Assembly: GCA_029931535.1 (NCBI GenBank)
Contig: JAQPZY010001670.1
Coordinates: 4,004,001-4,068,000 of the forward strand
DNA: 64,000 nucleotides
From: Margaritifera margaritifera
Lineage: Eukaryota; Mollusca; Bivalvia; Unionida; Margaritiferidae
Direction: 5' to 3'
Shown here: piece after piece, positions 11,160-22,860 of the stretch
Position numbering within the stretch: the stretch's first letter is position 1
Layout of the letters: each line of letters opens with the position of its first letter
Notes under the pieces: model-generated
What the model saw: the letters and a program-made list of their open reading frames with translations, nothing else
Told to the model about the DNA's origin: nothing
Databases searched by the model: none
Program-made: the position numbers and the translations under genes

Positions 11160-12065
11160 TTGAAAAACCATTGTTATAAGTAGTTTTTTATGCCTGAGTA
11201 CACATGATCTCTAAAAATGTTCCAGTAACAGCATTATTGTCAGCTGCAACGGTTCCTAATGGGATCATTTCAAGCCCTGTTTTGAATTCATTACTTTTAG
11301 CAGGACCATTTCCGCTATCTTTAAACCATATCATATTTGTTGCTGAAGAGTCAGCATAATTATTTGAATATGATACTAGTTCTGTTAGGGTATTAGCTTG
11401 CGGAAGGTATAAAAAAAAAGTTGCTCTATCACATTATCATGCATTAAATACTGGGCAGTATGAACATATTTGGTCGTATATTTAAGAGAGTACCTGGGGG
11501 AACTATTTGGTGTAAATGAAAATAATACCTCTGACCTAGTTCCGTTAATATAATGTTTTGTAACTAAACTACAATGTATTAATAGGTAATTAATATATGT
11601 TATATTTAGAGTTTGATCACCAGTATTGATTTTTTGGTCTAATATCCTAGAATTTTAACCTGAAATATTACGTATACACTTTGGTATTGTAAAACCAACC
11701 CTGTGAGTCTCTGCTAATGTTATCTTACATCTTAGTGTGACGTAGTCTGGTTCAGCTATTATGCTATTTGCATTTCCGAGTAAGCTTTTTTTGACTTGAT
11801 TTATATCTGGAACATTATATATAAATTGGTTGTTTAGTTAATGTATTCTATTTGATACCATCTTGATATCTGAAACTATTATTCACTGATGTGATATTAA
11901 ACCAACTATGCCAAATATCTGAACTGATGAGTGATATTTTGTATTGTTTGTTCATATCTTAAAGAACTGGTGATGAAAACTCTACGGTAACATTTTACGA
12001 TGTGCCATAAGTAACATTTCCACTATCAAAGAATAATGTAGTTTCAAATACCATTGACATAATAT
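11160..12065 (-). pseudogene. P1 capsid protein, N-terminal part or minor capsid protein
   Basis: Continuing upstream of the capsid block, the minus strand reads TLFFDSGNVTYGTS near 12030, YKISLISSDIWHSWFNITSV near 11920, PDYVTLRCKITLAETHRVGF near 11730, then TNMIWFKDSGNGPAKSNEF near 11310 and LEMIPLGTVAADNN. The content is beta-strand-like with many Thr, Ser and Asn residues. It may be the first jelly roll of the major capsid protein or a separate penton-type protein. The position right before the capsid block supports a structural role. Many frameshifts. Confidence 0.45.
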
Positions 12066-12069
12066 ATGA

Positions 12070-13405
12070 TTACATTTAATTTTCAAATACTGTTGTATAT
12101 TCAGTTTTATTAATTATAATATCATTATACAATGTATTAAGGATACCTCTAATTTCATTTTTATTTTTTTTAATGTAATCGTGTTACTAATTCATTTGGA
12201 TCTTTATAATATCTGATATTATCACAAGTTACTAACCCCCTATTTCTATTTATTTTTAAAAGATTTCCAGAGATTTACCTGTGTAAGCTTTTTGTGTTGA
12301 GTCTTTTGTTATCGAATTAATCAAATCGTAATCTATTTTACTAGATAACACACGTTTATTATCGCGATAAGCATCTAATTGTAGTTCTAATAATTTTTCT
12401 ACATTAATGTATAATTTTCCACAATTATATTTAGGAGTTATTTTATAGGATCTAGGTAAATTAATTTCAATATCCGAGTCATATTCTAGTTTTATTCTTC
12501 ACCTTCATTTGATGGTTTCCTTGGTAGGGTTTTAATTTGACCCTGCTGTTTCTATTTAGCTCATTTACTCTTTTGTCTCTGGTTCAGTTTTAAAAAAATT
12601 TTGGTGTTGTTATTGGTGTGGATCTTGACAATATTTCTTATTCTATATTTGCAAATCCTTCTTCTTCTTCTTGTTAAGGTGACATTGGTGCAGATATATC
12701 TGGCGGTTCCATTTCGAATATGTTTGTTTATTTTAGTGGTTGTAATTTTGTCCTTTGTCATTCAACTTTTAGATTTTTGTTATGTGCGGACTATATCTGT
12801 CATTACGAGAATGGTTGCTTTGTAATGATGTATTACTTTAATCTTATGTTTATATTTATCTAATGAAACCAGTATTTCATTCAAACTTTAAAATTTTTCT
12901 GTTTTCTTATAACGAGTTGCTACACCTTTTTCCGATCCGAATATGTTCTTTGCTGTAGCTATTTCATCTTCCAAAGCGTTTAAGTTTGTCATAGGGATAT
13001 TAAATACATTTTTCATTTGTGGTCAATTCCTACTTTCATATCTATTTAAATCAAAGTCGGTTATATCCTTCATAATATCTGCCTGTATGGCATGAGCCAG
13101 AGTACTAGCCGGTAGAGTTTTACTTTTTCCGTCAAAAAGATTAAATTCTTGAAATCGACCATGATCTGTTTGCGGCAATGCTTTTATTAATTAGTCTTGC
13201 TTTTCTTCTAAGATTTGAATTAACTGATCTTGTTTTATCTTTCGTTTCTTGTAGTTTCCTATTTTTGTTTTAATGAGCTTAAAGGTTTGGCAATATTTTC
13301 TTGAAATTTGATTTTACTAAGTTTTCTTCTAATATTTGTTTCGTTAAAATTTCACCTTCTGCCAACCATTTTTCAATTAGTTCTTTTCTTTTCTTCATCA
13401 TACAG
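12070..13405 (-). pseudogene. P1 basic/coiled protein, unrecognised
   Basis: The frame starts at about 13405 with MKKRKELIEKWLAEGE and continues ILTKQILEENLVKSNFKK, an amphipathic helical segment. Much later, near 12400, it shows CGKLYINVEKLLELQLDAYR and SSKIDYDLINSITKDS, a compact helical block. In between lie a strongly basic stretch near 12680 (LTRRRRRICKYRIRN in one frame) and many stops. Similar helix-rich proteins without an assigned function occur in other Polintons. It could be one gene or two. Its place between the capsid genes and the strand switch suggests a virion or packaging role, which is inference. Confidence 0.45.
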
Positions 13406-13568
13406 CTTCTTTCAAAGCTAATATATGTTATTGCGTTATCTAATAATATATAATACCAAATAAATATATAGGGATAGTATATATCAAGTTATAAAACGAT
13501 GTAGTATTTTTTTTACTTAATAAGTGATTATATGAGATACAAATATTCGTTATTTTTGTTTTGTGAAA

Positions 13569-13712
13569 GATGATTTTATAAATGATGAAAATGATGACTT
13601 AGAGGGGAAATGTTGCCAGAAACATAATATAGAATTATTTGATGTTGCTTATGTATGCATAAATTGTGCATCTCATCGTGGTTATACTCACCTCACACCA
13701 AAAGAATTATAA
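13569..13712 (+). pseudogene. Small plus-strand Cys/His protein of P1
   Basis: A 47-codon open frame with acidic N-terminal end (DDFINDENDDLEGK) is followed by CCQKHN and CINCASHRGYTH, then ends LTPKEL and a stop at about 13710. The Cys and His spacing could bind zinc. It opens the plus-strand half of P1, divergent from the basic/coiled gene whose start is near 13405. No ATG precedes it in frame nearby, and no family was recognised. Confidence 0.45.
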
Positions 13713-13839
13713 ATTATTACTATAACGACAAAATTGTGTGTATATTCGCACGGAAAATATCAGTAGTAACAGAATTCACTTTCTTGATCCAGTGTAACAA
13801 ATGCACAGAGAAATAAAATTGAAGAAAAAAAAAGTACAT

Positions 13840-13925
13840 TGTGGGATTTAATCCCTGTACTCCTGCGTGACAGGTGGCCATGCTTACAACTAGACCAAGC
13901 AAGTGACAAAATGGCAGATCAAATT
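13840..13925 (-). mobile_element. tRNA-Asp-derived SINE head inserted in P1
   Basis: The minus strand resembles a tRNA-Asp(GTC): an A-box like TGGTCTAGTTGTAAGC, an anticodon arm CACCTGTCACGCAGG, and a weak B-box GGGATTAAATCCC. The acceptor ends are not paired, so it is a tRNA-derived repeat rather than a working tRNA gene. The body probably extends through about 13720-14000. Confidence 0.65.
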
Positions 13926-14059
13926 TCTTGGTCTTAATGTTATCGATGTGTAATGGCCATTGAATTATCAACATTTTTCTCTTGGAAAATCCACTAATTC
14001 ATCGACTAGCATAAAATAAATAATTATATTATATATGAATTAAACAATTTTTGGAACAT

Positions 14060-14690
14060 TGACTGATACTAGTGATATAGAGTTGGATACTACTAAATAT
14101 GCAACAAGAAATGTAGTTATTACTATTAAACATTAATTTGATGAATACGTTTACCGTTGGATTGAGCTACAACCGAGATCATCAGAAATGTTAAAAAATA
14201 TAAATATAAATAATTTTTAAAAAAATTAAATTAAGGTCAACCTGTTAGTGAAAGTATTGCAGGAACAAAAGAATATATTGATACCAATGTTAACTCTTTT
14301 ATAACAGGTTTCATGGGTAATCAATCTAAAACAATTGATGAAGAATTACTACAATTGGATGAAAAATTACCAAAATTAAATGAATTTTTTTAAAACAATA
14401 CTGGTGATAAAATTATAGGAGATTTGTTAGTCACCGTTAGTGATGATGACTACAACACAAGAACTTTGTGATGTTCTAGCATTGCTTCTTCAAAGACTTT
14501 TGCATTCAAGTTCGGAAACGAAACAAAAATATAATAGCATACGATGATGATAAGAACCCTGTTCATTTTACAACTTCTGGTGGTTTACTAATCAAAATAA
14601 ATAAGGAGCTAATCCTTAGATTTGGTGAAACAGGTAGTGCTCCACAAGATTGTATAGTAATGTTTATATGAATATTAATATTCTTTTACA
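14060..14690 (+). pseudogene. Unrecognised P1 plus-strand gene, first part
   Basis: Plus-strand frames read DEYVYRWIELQPRSSEMLKN near 14145, ESIAGTKEYIDTNVNSFITG near 14250, SKTIDEELLQLDEKLPKL near 14325 and IIGDLLVTVSDDDYNTRTL near 14412, then SSKTFAFKFGNETK and FTTSGGLLIKINKELILRFG near 14570. The last blocks look like beta strands of a particle or attachment protein. One stop follows NEFF. No family was recognised. It is transcribed opposite to the capsid block. Confidence 0.4.
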
Positions 14691-14699
14691 AATCTAGAT

Positions 14700-15385
14700 G
14701 ATCTAACAAACGCCTAAGACTGTGCTACTAAACGTTTTGTGTCTATTACTACTAAAAATCATCGCAAGCAAAACGATAAAACTTTCCTTAAAAAATCTGG
14801 ATATACAATGGACGATACATTAGATATGACTAAAAGTAAGACAACCTCAAGCTATATAGCTAATAATTATGTTGATTTAACAAATAATAAAAAATGTTGA
14901 TGATAAAATAGTTCGTGTGAAGCATGAACCCTCATTCTTTTATTCCCCAAAATGTTCAGTATATAATTTGGTTGAGTACTTAGATGTGGTAAAACAAAAA
15001 ACATCAACGATATATTGGTTATAATGTACTTAAATATTGAGATACAAATGGCAACATTATCTGTACCAAGAGATCTAAAAACAGGATATTGTAACATAAA
15101 ATTATTACCTAGTACAGACACAATGTTATATTTCATTTTTAAAAAAAGCCTAAAGAACTATACACTGATACAAAACAAAAATCTGGGCTTATGTATTGTG
15201 ATTATGCCTGGCGTGATTTTAGTGTTTTGCAATTCTATAACACTGATGCGTGGAAAGTGTTGTCTGTATCATCATTAGTGAATAATATATGGACTGGTTC
15301 TTTGATAAAACAAAGATAATTAAAACTGCGTATAATGGTGAATTTGAGATTTTTGCATCGTTATCTGTATTTGGCTTTGCAAGCT
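14700..15385 (+). pseudogene. Unrecognised P1 plus-strand gene, second part
   Basis: The frame CATKRFVSITTKNHRKQNDK starts near 14720 and runs through KKSGYTMDDTLDMTKSKTT and SYIANNYVDLTNN. After a shift it continues with VKHEPSFFYSPKCSVYNLVE near 14920, VPRDLKTGYCNIKLLPSTDT near 15063, SGLMYCDYAWRDFSVLQFYN near 15183 and VLSVSSLVNNIWTGSLIKQR. It appears to be a single long protein split by frameshifts. No motif known to me fits. It is worth a profile search, as it holds the position where other Polintons carry accessory virion proteins. Confidence 0.4.
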
Positions 15386-15399
15386 AATGTAACATAATA

Positions 15400-15696
15400 T
15401 TATAAGAGTTAATTGAACCAACAGGTAACATTATAGAATTTCATGATTATTTAACGCGATTGTGTTCTGTATATACAAACAGTTATAAATTATATAGAAA
15501 TATATATAAATCAACTATGCTGATAACAATGCTTATAGAGAGTACTGCAAATATAGCGGCAATACCAATAATTCAATTTCTTGTGGTAATCCTGAGTGTT
15601 ATTCCTGTAATAGCAACATCAATAAATAGTAAATTGAAATTGGATGATGAAAGATCAAAATTAAAATTCAATCACCGATTTTTAAGGGATTATTAA
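15400..15696 (+). pseudogene. P1 small membrane protein
   Basis: The frame reads EFHDYLTRLCSVYTNSYKL and a 78-codon ATG-started part (15460-15696). It has a hydrophobic segment AAIPIIQFLVVILSVIPVIA preceded by IESTANI and followed by a charged helix LDDERSKLKFNHRFLRDY and a stop. One membrane span is likely. The layout (YxxY-rich helix, hydrophobic segment, charged helix) resembles the P3 membrane protein at 47.2-47.8 kb, so both may belong to one Polinton family. Function unknown. Confidence 0.55.
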
Positions 15697-16029
15697 TGCA
15701 AGTACAATCTAATTTCAACTGTAATAATAACCAAATCATAAAATAAGTATCTGCAGAAAAAAAGAATTCCAAACAAGTGAAAATTTTGTAAAGTCCTTAG
15801 AATAATATTTAAAACTGTACAAGCTCAATGGCTATGAAGAAAACAAAACTCAGTTTTTATATAACTAAGTATTATAATAAAAATAATTTATTTTGATGTG
15901 ATAATAAAAAAGGAAAAAAAAATACCAAACCCAAACACTACTTCTTATTATCTGATTGCCATTATATGATTATTGGATGCGCTGGGCAATGAAAGACCAA
16001 TTTTTTGCTTCATTTATTACTTAAATACT
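15697..16029. other. AT-rich spacer between last P1 gene and right terminal region
   Basis: No frame or repeat recognised; very A-rich. Confidence 0.5.
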
Positions 16030-16383
16030 CTAATCATGTTGAATATATCAAAAGGTTTAAACAATAAATTTATAAAATTTTATAAACCAATTTTCATGGA
16101 AGAGTTAAAGGTGGGTTTGAAAAAATAAAATAATATAAAAAGGTTTTAAAAATATAATTAAAAAGAATTATTAAAAGGTTCAAAAACAAATTCAATAAAT
16201 TTTTATAAACCAATATTCATGGAACAGTGAAAGGTGGGGTTAAGAGGATAAATAATATAAAAGGGTTTAAAAATAATTTTTAAATGGATAAAAAGGTTTT
16301 TAAAAAATGAAACACTTCAAAAAAAAAAAAAAAAAAAAAAAAAACGTTTCTATCAAGTGTGCCAAAATCGACATTTTACGTAA
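16030..16383. repeat. P1 right terminal inverted region with sub-repeats
   Basis: Two tandem units of about 125 bp each contain the core ATAAACCAATWTTCATGGAA (16082 and 16205) followed by a GTTAAAGGTGGGTTTGA-like block. Both are inverted relative to the cores in 5118-5645. A poly-A run at 16320-16344 interrupts the block corresponding to the left GAAGCGTTTC end. The outermost match ends near 16383. Confidence 0.75.
16320..16344. repeat. Poly-A tract
   Basis: About 25 consecutive A, placed inside the P1 right terminal region where the left copy has the unrelated short sequence TACAAACAGC. Confidence 0.95.
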
Positions 16384-17283
16384 TACAGACAGCTTTGTAT
16401 CTTTTCCGCATGATCTAGATCTTCCTAGTCATTCTTTGTTATGGAGTGTTGATTTTTTTAAAAGTATAGCGGTCAATTTGGAGAGTAACTGCCAATGGCA
16501 TGGATTTGACCGGTAGATGATGGCTAGACTAAGAACAGGCCATAAAGTTGGCGTTGCTGATTTTCGTCAGTAATATCTTGTTTATAATGAAATAAATAAC
16601 TTATAAATAAAATTGTCGCGGGAAAAAAACCCGTTGTATTGGATTATTTACCATCAATTATAGAAGGTGATGATATCAGTCAGGTATAGTCAAGTTTATG
16701 ATTATCCCTGTTTATCAAATAGAAATTGTTCGCAATATATCTATCGCTTAATATTTTCCAATGTATCAGTAATTTTATTCTTCAAATTACATATCAATCG
16801 GAAGAGAGTGTAAAAGAAAAACCGTTCTAATTAAACAGTTATGAGTGAGAACTGAATTACCACGACAGACGGCCAGAGACATTTTGTTTTCATTAACAAA
16901 TTCAAATATTCTACCCTTCAAACCGATGACAAAAGGCGATTAAATGATTTTAATATGTCCGCAAGCCGCCAAGATACTAGCATATTTAATTATGAAAATT
17001 AGATGGAATGAGTCTATGCTACAAAGAGGCTAGCATATTTGATTATGAAAATCAGAAGGATAGCCCCGGTTAAGCCCATATGTTCAAGGTTGATTGATTG
17101 AGTGAAACAGCAGTCTTGCCGGGTCATAACCAATCTCATAGCTTGTTTAGTAGTTTTCCACCTGTCCACAAATGTGGTTGTAAGTAACTCATTTGCTTTA
17201 CTGCAAGACACCTAATGGTTGCTTGTCGATGCGTATGTTTATAGATCCCATTTTGTTTTTGTTTTGCCATTCGATTAGTGTGT

Positions 17284-17285
<2 letters not shown>
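16384..17285. other. No gene seen; short dispersed and tandem repeats
   Basis: A direct duplication with the core CTAGCATATTTAATTATGAA lies at about 16976 and again at 17030. A dispersed repeat at 16861-16975 is listed separately. The 65-codon minus-strand frame at 17014-17211 resembles nothing known. Confidence 0.4.
16861..16975 (+). repeat. Dispersed repeat, pair of 58010-58120
   Basis: The core GACAGACGGCCAG followed by a TCATTAACAAATTCAAATATTC-like block and a CATCAAACCRAT-like block recurs in the same orientation at 58012. Identity is roughly three quarters by eye. Confidence 0.6.

Positions 17286-17331
<46 letters not shown>
17286..17331. repeat. (TA)n microsatellite
   Basis: About 23 uninterrupted TA units. 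Confidence 0.97.
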
Positions 17332-17333
<2 letters not shown>

Positions 17334-17905
17334 TGTGATTATAATTGGTACTTTATGTATAGATTTTTATATATTGATTAATCTTTACACGCAGGAAGAT
17401 GGTAATTCAGTGAAATAAAGCAGCTAGTCCAAAAGACAACTAATTTACTTTATATTGTGCTAAAATTAATTTGTAAAATTTACATTTAGTAGTATAAACT
17501 TTTTTTTAAATTAAATTTTAATGTATACCAATATATCGAAATTGACGAAATGAGTTCTTGTTTTCAATTTCTTCCCGAATCAATACTGCTCCCACTCATT
17601 TTTTTATTTTTATAAAATCAAATGATAGATAGATATTGACTGATCGATTTTGTAACATTGTCATTACAGAATGCCAGATCCTGTTTCCATTAAAGGCATC
17701 TACAATTTATCTACCACTTGTAGAGAATAATTTTCTCACGTGACCTAATTCCGTTTGCCTTGTTGTGTGAGGGCGAACAATGTGTGTGTGTGTGTGCACT
17801 TTACATCGTTGCAATATTATTTTAGTTCGACTAGTTTAGGAGATCTTGACCATATTCAAGAGTCCAAGTATCCAAAGTTTAGTAAACTTTTAACTTGTAC
17901 ATGCG

Positions 17906-17993
17906 TACATACATACATACATACATACATACATACATACATACATACATACATACATACATACATACATACATACATACATACATACATACA

Positions 17994-18027
<34 letters not shown>

Positions 18028-18030
18028 CAT
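17906..18030. repeat. (TACA)n microsatellite
   Basis: About 30 near-perfect four-base units. All six frames are largely open, giving spurious YIHT or MYVC reading frames. Confidence 0.98.
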
Positions 18031-18400
18031 TGTTCAACAAGAACAGACCTGACAATACTTATCATTATTTTATTTATCAAAACATCACTTAAATAATTTC
18101 AGTTTAAAAAATTTCGTATGAACTAAATGCCCCATAGATGTCAAGAAATTCTCTTTCGATGGCAATTAAATAAAACTTCTGTTGGACTATTTAGGATATT
18201 TAGCATCTTTCCTGAAATTGTTAATGTTCCCCTTTACAGTCTGAAATTGTTTTCCACAATACAATAATTTTGTGTTTTTGTATTATTAATGAGGTCACAT
18301 ATTATGTGTATAATGCCATTTCCTTTGAATACTAAGGGATATGGACGTAAAGAATGCTGCATTTAGCCGAATTAATGTATTCGTTTTTCTACACCATCAT

Positions 18401-18476
18401 TAGTAGGTTCTTTCGATATTTGACGGAGTAAATGTCAGTTAGTAGGTTCTTTCGATATTTGACTGAGTAAATGTGA
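18401..18476 (+). repeat. Tandem duplication, about 38-bp unit
   Basis: Two near-identical units with the core GTAGGTTCTTTCGATATTTG differ at one position in the following GACKGAGTAAATGT. Confidence 0.85.
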
Positions 18477-20735
18477 ATAATTGTTTTCTGCTGATTCTAA
18501 ATTTTGTATTCGTTATTTTTCAAATTTTGTTATCATTAATTGACATGATAGAAAAGCTACGTTCCTTTTTTCTGAAGAAATGATGTTAATAAGTTGATAG
18601 TATAAAACGTGTGTAAAAGCAACATTGCAACAACTACACACCAAACGAGAAACCATAACCTTATTTTAAAAAAGTACAGCTTCTACTTTTGTATCAAACA
18701 TTTTTATCAGAATCAATATATTTTCAATGCTTAGCACTTTTTTCTAAACATTCAACTTGCAAGTAGATTTCTCTTTTATCTTGTCTATTCAAATATTCGA
18801 TGCCATAAAATTCTGTAAACATATTCGTAAAAATATTAAGTATATACTTTTCATTTCGCGTATATTTTTCTCTTTGTGATGACATCTGCATTCGCACAAA
18901 TATTGAAGAAAAAATTCGAGAAAGTACAAATGTTTCAAAACAATAATGAAAAGGTATTTGAGATTTTCTTTCTTTTGTTTTGTTTTGTTTTTTCCGTCGT
19001 AAAAATGCAAATATGTTCAGGTAGTGAACACAAATTTCTTTTCTACTTCGTTTCTCTGTTTATTGTTTTAGTTATAACCTTTACGCTGACATGAAAGTTC
19101 AGTTTATTTTAGTTCTTATTTCATGACGTATAATTTATCTATTTTGCATCTCTATGTATTATTTAGCGCTAGAACAACTATGAACTTTGCCTGTCTCATT
19201 TTTGTCTTGTGGACATCTATGGGATTATAATTGCAATTTTTGGAATATATATTTAAGTCATGCAATCGCCGTCAGATTGAAACTTATTAATATTATTTGT
19301 TTTTCTTAGTAAATAAGTCAGACATAAAATAAAATATGCAAGTATACGTCACTTAATGATGAAAAACTAGGCATATATTTTTAAACCTTTGTTGGTTTCT
19401 ATATCTAGCAAATAAGTTCAATTTTTATCTCGTAGCAAGATTCTCGTAACAAAAATATAATTAATTACATTTTAAATTTTTTAACTATCCTATGTCAATT
19501 TGGATAACACTAAAATGCATGTAGTGCAAAATTTGTTTGCTCATTTCAGGCGATAATGTTTGACGGCGGAACAAAGTGGCTAGTGTTTCAATTTATTAAT
19601 TAGTTTTCAATTGCAACTGGAATTCAGTCGTTGAATGTTCTGTAGAATAACTTAATTACCACAGTTCCTAACAGATGGTGGTGGACCAGACACACAAGGT
19701 TCGCTTATGAATTTGAAAGACACAATCTTTGCATAAACACCAAACAGCTCGTAAAAAATCTGCCGCGCACATGAAGATCTTAGATCTTACACGTCATCGT
19801 TTGTACGATGTCTTGACCAGACATATGTTCAGCCGATTCCTGTGGAAAGTCTCTTCCCTCCCGCTGACACCAACAAATCGAGATAATTAAAGATTAGGAC
19901 TGAGACACGCGAGGCTTTGGTAGAATGTCTTTCATTTGACTACTAAATCATTACTTAATATAAACAGAATTTAAGATAAATTTGTCACTTACTGAGTGGT
20001 ATCAGAGGAGAATATACCGCAGTACATCTGTGGCTGAAGCAACTCTGTTGATGAAGCAATTAAATTGTCTCAATACTTCTTTTTGAATCAATAATTCCTA
20101 ACACAATTGCAGCAGAATGCCCTTAGATTTTCCTCAGAGTTGTAAATTTATGTTTTGGATATCTGGCGGAGAAAAGACATTGTTTTATTACACGTCCATT
20201 TTTAAAGGATAATAACGAGAGTTATGATATTAATGGCTATACGATCTTAATGGATATATACATTACAAAAAATAGTGCAGTGAAAGTTAATCTCGGGAAT
20301 GATAAGCCGTTTGGAAAAAAAATGAAGTGGAGGAGAATCTCGTCAAAAATACCAATGATAGCCTACTCGTAATGTTATGAAATTGGAATTTTATTAATTC
20401 GTCAAAAACAAATATAGCCTTTAAACATGTATATTATTTGGATACACATTGGATGTTACTCGATTTATGTTTTCTCTGTGATCGTTGTTAAACTTCATGC
20501 GTATAACTTACTCAATAATAAAAACTTAAGAAAGCTTTTGCATCCATTATACGAACTCTGGTCTTAAAATGAACTCTGAGAAAAATTTAATTATCTGAGT
20601 TTTCGGTTCGAAAAAATTTTCAATTAAATCAGTTTTATTTAAAATATATAAACATGCATTATGTTGATATCTTGCTAACTCTAAAATAATACAAAGATTA
20701 ATTTATTTTGTTAACTTACTGAGATTCTTTGCAAA

Positions 20736-20751
20736 ACACACACACACACAC

Positions 20752-20807
<56 letters not shown>
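20736..20807. repeat. Compound (CA)n(TA)n microsatellite
   Basis: About eight CA units, then GTG, then about 26 TA units. Confidence 0.95.
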
Positions 20808-20810
<3 letters not shown>

Positions 20811-21552
20811 CTTTTAAGACAATAATCCTAAGGAATAATATAGAAAATAAAATTCACTGTGTAACTCTGGCAGATCACTGTATATTTTGTACATACATGA
20901 CAGGCTTTCTATTGCCATTAATAGACAGATTGTGACATTATTTTAGGAAAGTTAATATATTCGCTTTTCTGAAGACTAAGTTAACGACGGATAGATAGAT
21001 ATATAATATTATTGGGCTGATATTTCCCTTTAAGAAAGATCGAAATGGCAGATTTTCTGACGAAATTCATGTTTTTCAAAAATAACCACAAGAACAAGCA
21101 CAAAAAAAAAACAAATACACACAAAAAAGAAACATACAAACAAAACATGGAAACATATTTTTAGATAACAGCGATCACCCAAACATCAAACGTCTGATGA
21201 ACCACGACACTGCAATATACAATTCAAACTTCGAAATTCCTTGTTGCGGGTTTTCTTAGGCATTCGCAAAATGTGACCAGTCCTGTTCAAAGAGATATAA
21301 AAATAGAGAATTTTGTTGTTCGTACTCCACACATACATATGCAATAAATCTAATCAGAATAACTGTAGCACTATATTACATGTTACTACGTTTCATGGAA
21401 TGTTTTCACTAACTTCCAAAACCTTGATTAAAAGACAGCACCAGATTAACCATTAATAGTCTTTAGTCATTCTGTAGTAAGTAAGGAGGTAAAGAGAGTA
21501 ATTTCATTACATTTGGATTTTTGTAGGCGTACGAAGTCATAAACTTTCTACT

Positions 21553-21672
21553 TTAGTTTGAATAGCCTGGCAAAATTGTTATTCAATGGTATTAGTTTGA
21601 ATAGCCTGGACAAATCGTTTTAAAATGGTATTAGTTTGAATAGCCTGGACAAATCGTTATAAAATGGTATTA
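21553..21672 (+). repeat. Tandem repeat, 41-bp unit, three copies
   Basis: Units with the core TAGTTTGAATAGCCTGGACA and ending AATGGTAT follow one another; the last two are nearly identical and the first differs at a few places. Confidence 0.85.
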
Positions 21673-22559
21673 GTTTTCAACAGAAAAATTACTTTTCTGA
21701 CCTATGTTTGTTTCACTTTCATAAAATGTATAAGTCAGTACATTTTCTCCCGTTGGCAGATTTCCTGCTCTGAAAACAGTGATTACACAGCCACACCTTT
21801 ATCACCTAGAATATTCAAATATTTTTTACATGCACGATCTAACTTGACTGACTTCCATAAATACAATCTATTCAGAGAATATATCTCCGTATTAATCATC
21901 TTTTGCTTTCATTATATTTTAACATGTTTGCCGGAACATTCCTAAAAACTAAATTATCGGTCATTTCCTTGTCTGAACCAAACATCACCAAACTCATATT
22001 GAAAAAGCGGTTTCTAACATTATTAACATAGGAATCACAGTGTATATATATTTTTTTTAAATATAAATATAGGAACTAATCAATATAATTTCATATTATC
22101 TTGATTCTTTGATAAAGGATGATAAAAATGTGAAAAACAGCCCTTTATATAGTCAGTCAATGGATCGAAATGAGTAGTAGCGCGACTTGTTCTGGGCTCA
22201 GCCAATCAGAGTACGACCTACTTATCACATCAAAGGAGCATTTCTACCATCTACCATTTCAGCGTGTTTTGCATTGTAAAGCAGTTCAGTAACATAACTG
22301 AAATGAAGACGAACACGATGTTCTGCGATGGGCTGCAATTTGTCTTTATACCAATCATGATACTACTACCGCTGCTGCTGATGCTGCTGTTGTTACTACT
22401 AGTACTATTGCTACTACTGTAACTATCATCTGTTACAGACGATTTATCTTATTTTTCATTATCGTCGCAGGAATATCAGACGCCATCGACAGGGTCGATC
22501 TTAGAATACAATGATTTCAAGAAGAAACAAGAAGATTCAAAGATTTGTATCAAGTTATA

Positions 22560-22860
22560 AAGGAGGAAGAAGCAACATGAATAAGAGAAGAGAAACGAGA
22601 CATGAAGAAGATTACGGTCAGCGGTAAACAGAGTGAGAGCGGTGAAACCGTGAATTTACTGCAACAGATCCTGACTGCACTGATGAGAGTATTATATCAA
22701 GCCTCCTTATCCAAGCCTCAGAGAAAATGACCTTCACCTCCAAATTCGTCTAAGACATCAGCAACAGCTACAATAATACAACAAGAACAGCAACAACAAA
22801 GACTATACAAGCGGCGGTTGGTCTCAGACGATGGAAAATATTAATGCAGTTAATGATGGA
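22560..22860 (+). pseudogene. Possible N-terminal region of the P2 polymerase gene
   Basis: A frame from about 22602 reads MKKITVSGKQSESGETVNLL. Further on the DNA encodes a low-complexity stretch rich in Thr/Gln codons and then YKRRLVSDDGKY near 22810. Low-complexity N-terminal regions are common in this gene type, but no conserved motif is present. The link to the polymerase rests on position alone. Confidence 0.3.

Larger units (their letters stand above)
5118..16383. mobile_element. P1: AT-rich Polinton/Maverick element, decayed
   Basis: An element of about 11.3 kb is bounded by inverted terminal regions. The left outer edge at 5120 reads TAGGTAACATGTCGCTTTTGGCAC; its reverse complement matches the right end near 16358-16383 with a few changes. 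Inside lie polymerase B, integrase, a phospholipase A2-like domain, capsid proteins and small proteins, a Polinton complement. Minus-strand genes fill 5.8-13.4 kb and plus-strand genes fill 13.5-15.7 kb. Every gene is broken. No 6-bp target duplication was found at the edges, so the exact ends are uncertain. No packaging ATPase or protease was recognised. Confidence 0.8.
18477..22465. other. No gene recognised
   Basis: AT-rich DNA with short unrelated frames. It holds a CA/TA microsatellite (20736-20807), a 41-bp tandem triplication (21553-21672) and a CTG/CTA-rich trinucleotide stretch near 22360-22425. Nothing protein-like or structured-RNA-like was recognised. Confidence 0.4.

Noticed and set aside
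5110..16390. 6-bp target-site duplication for P1
   Set aside because: The bases just outside the two ends do not match, so either the ends are off by a few bases or the flanks have changed.
17755..18096. Reading frames of 65-113 codons over the TACA tract
   Set aside because: The tetranucleotide repeat lacks stops in all frames; the translations are pure repeats.
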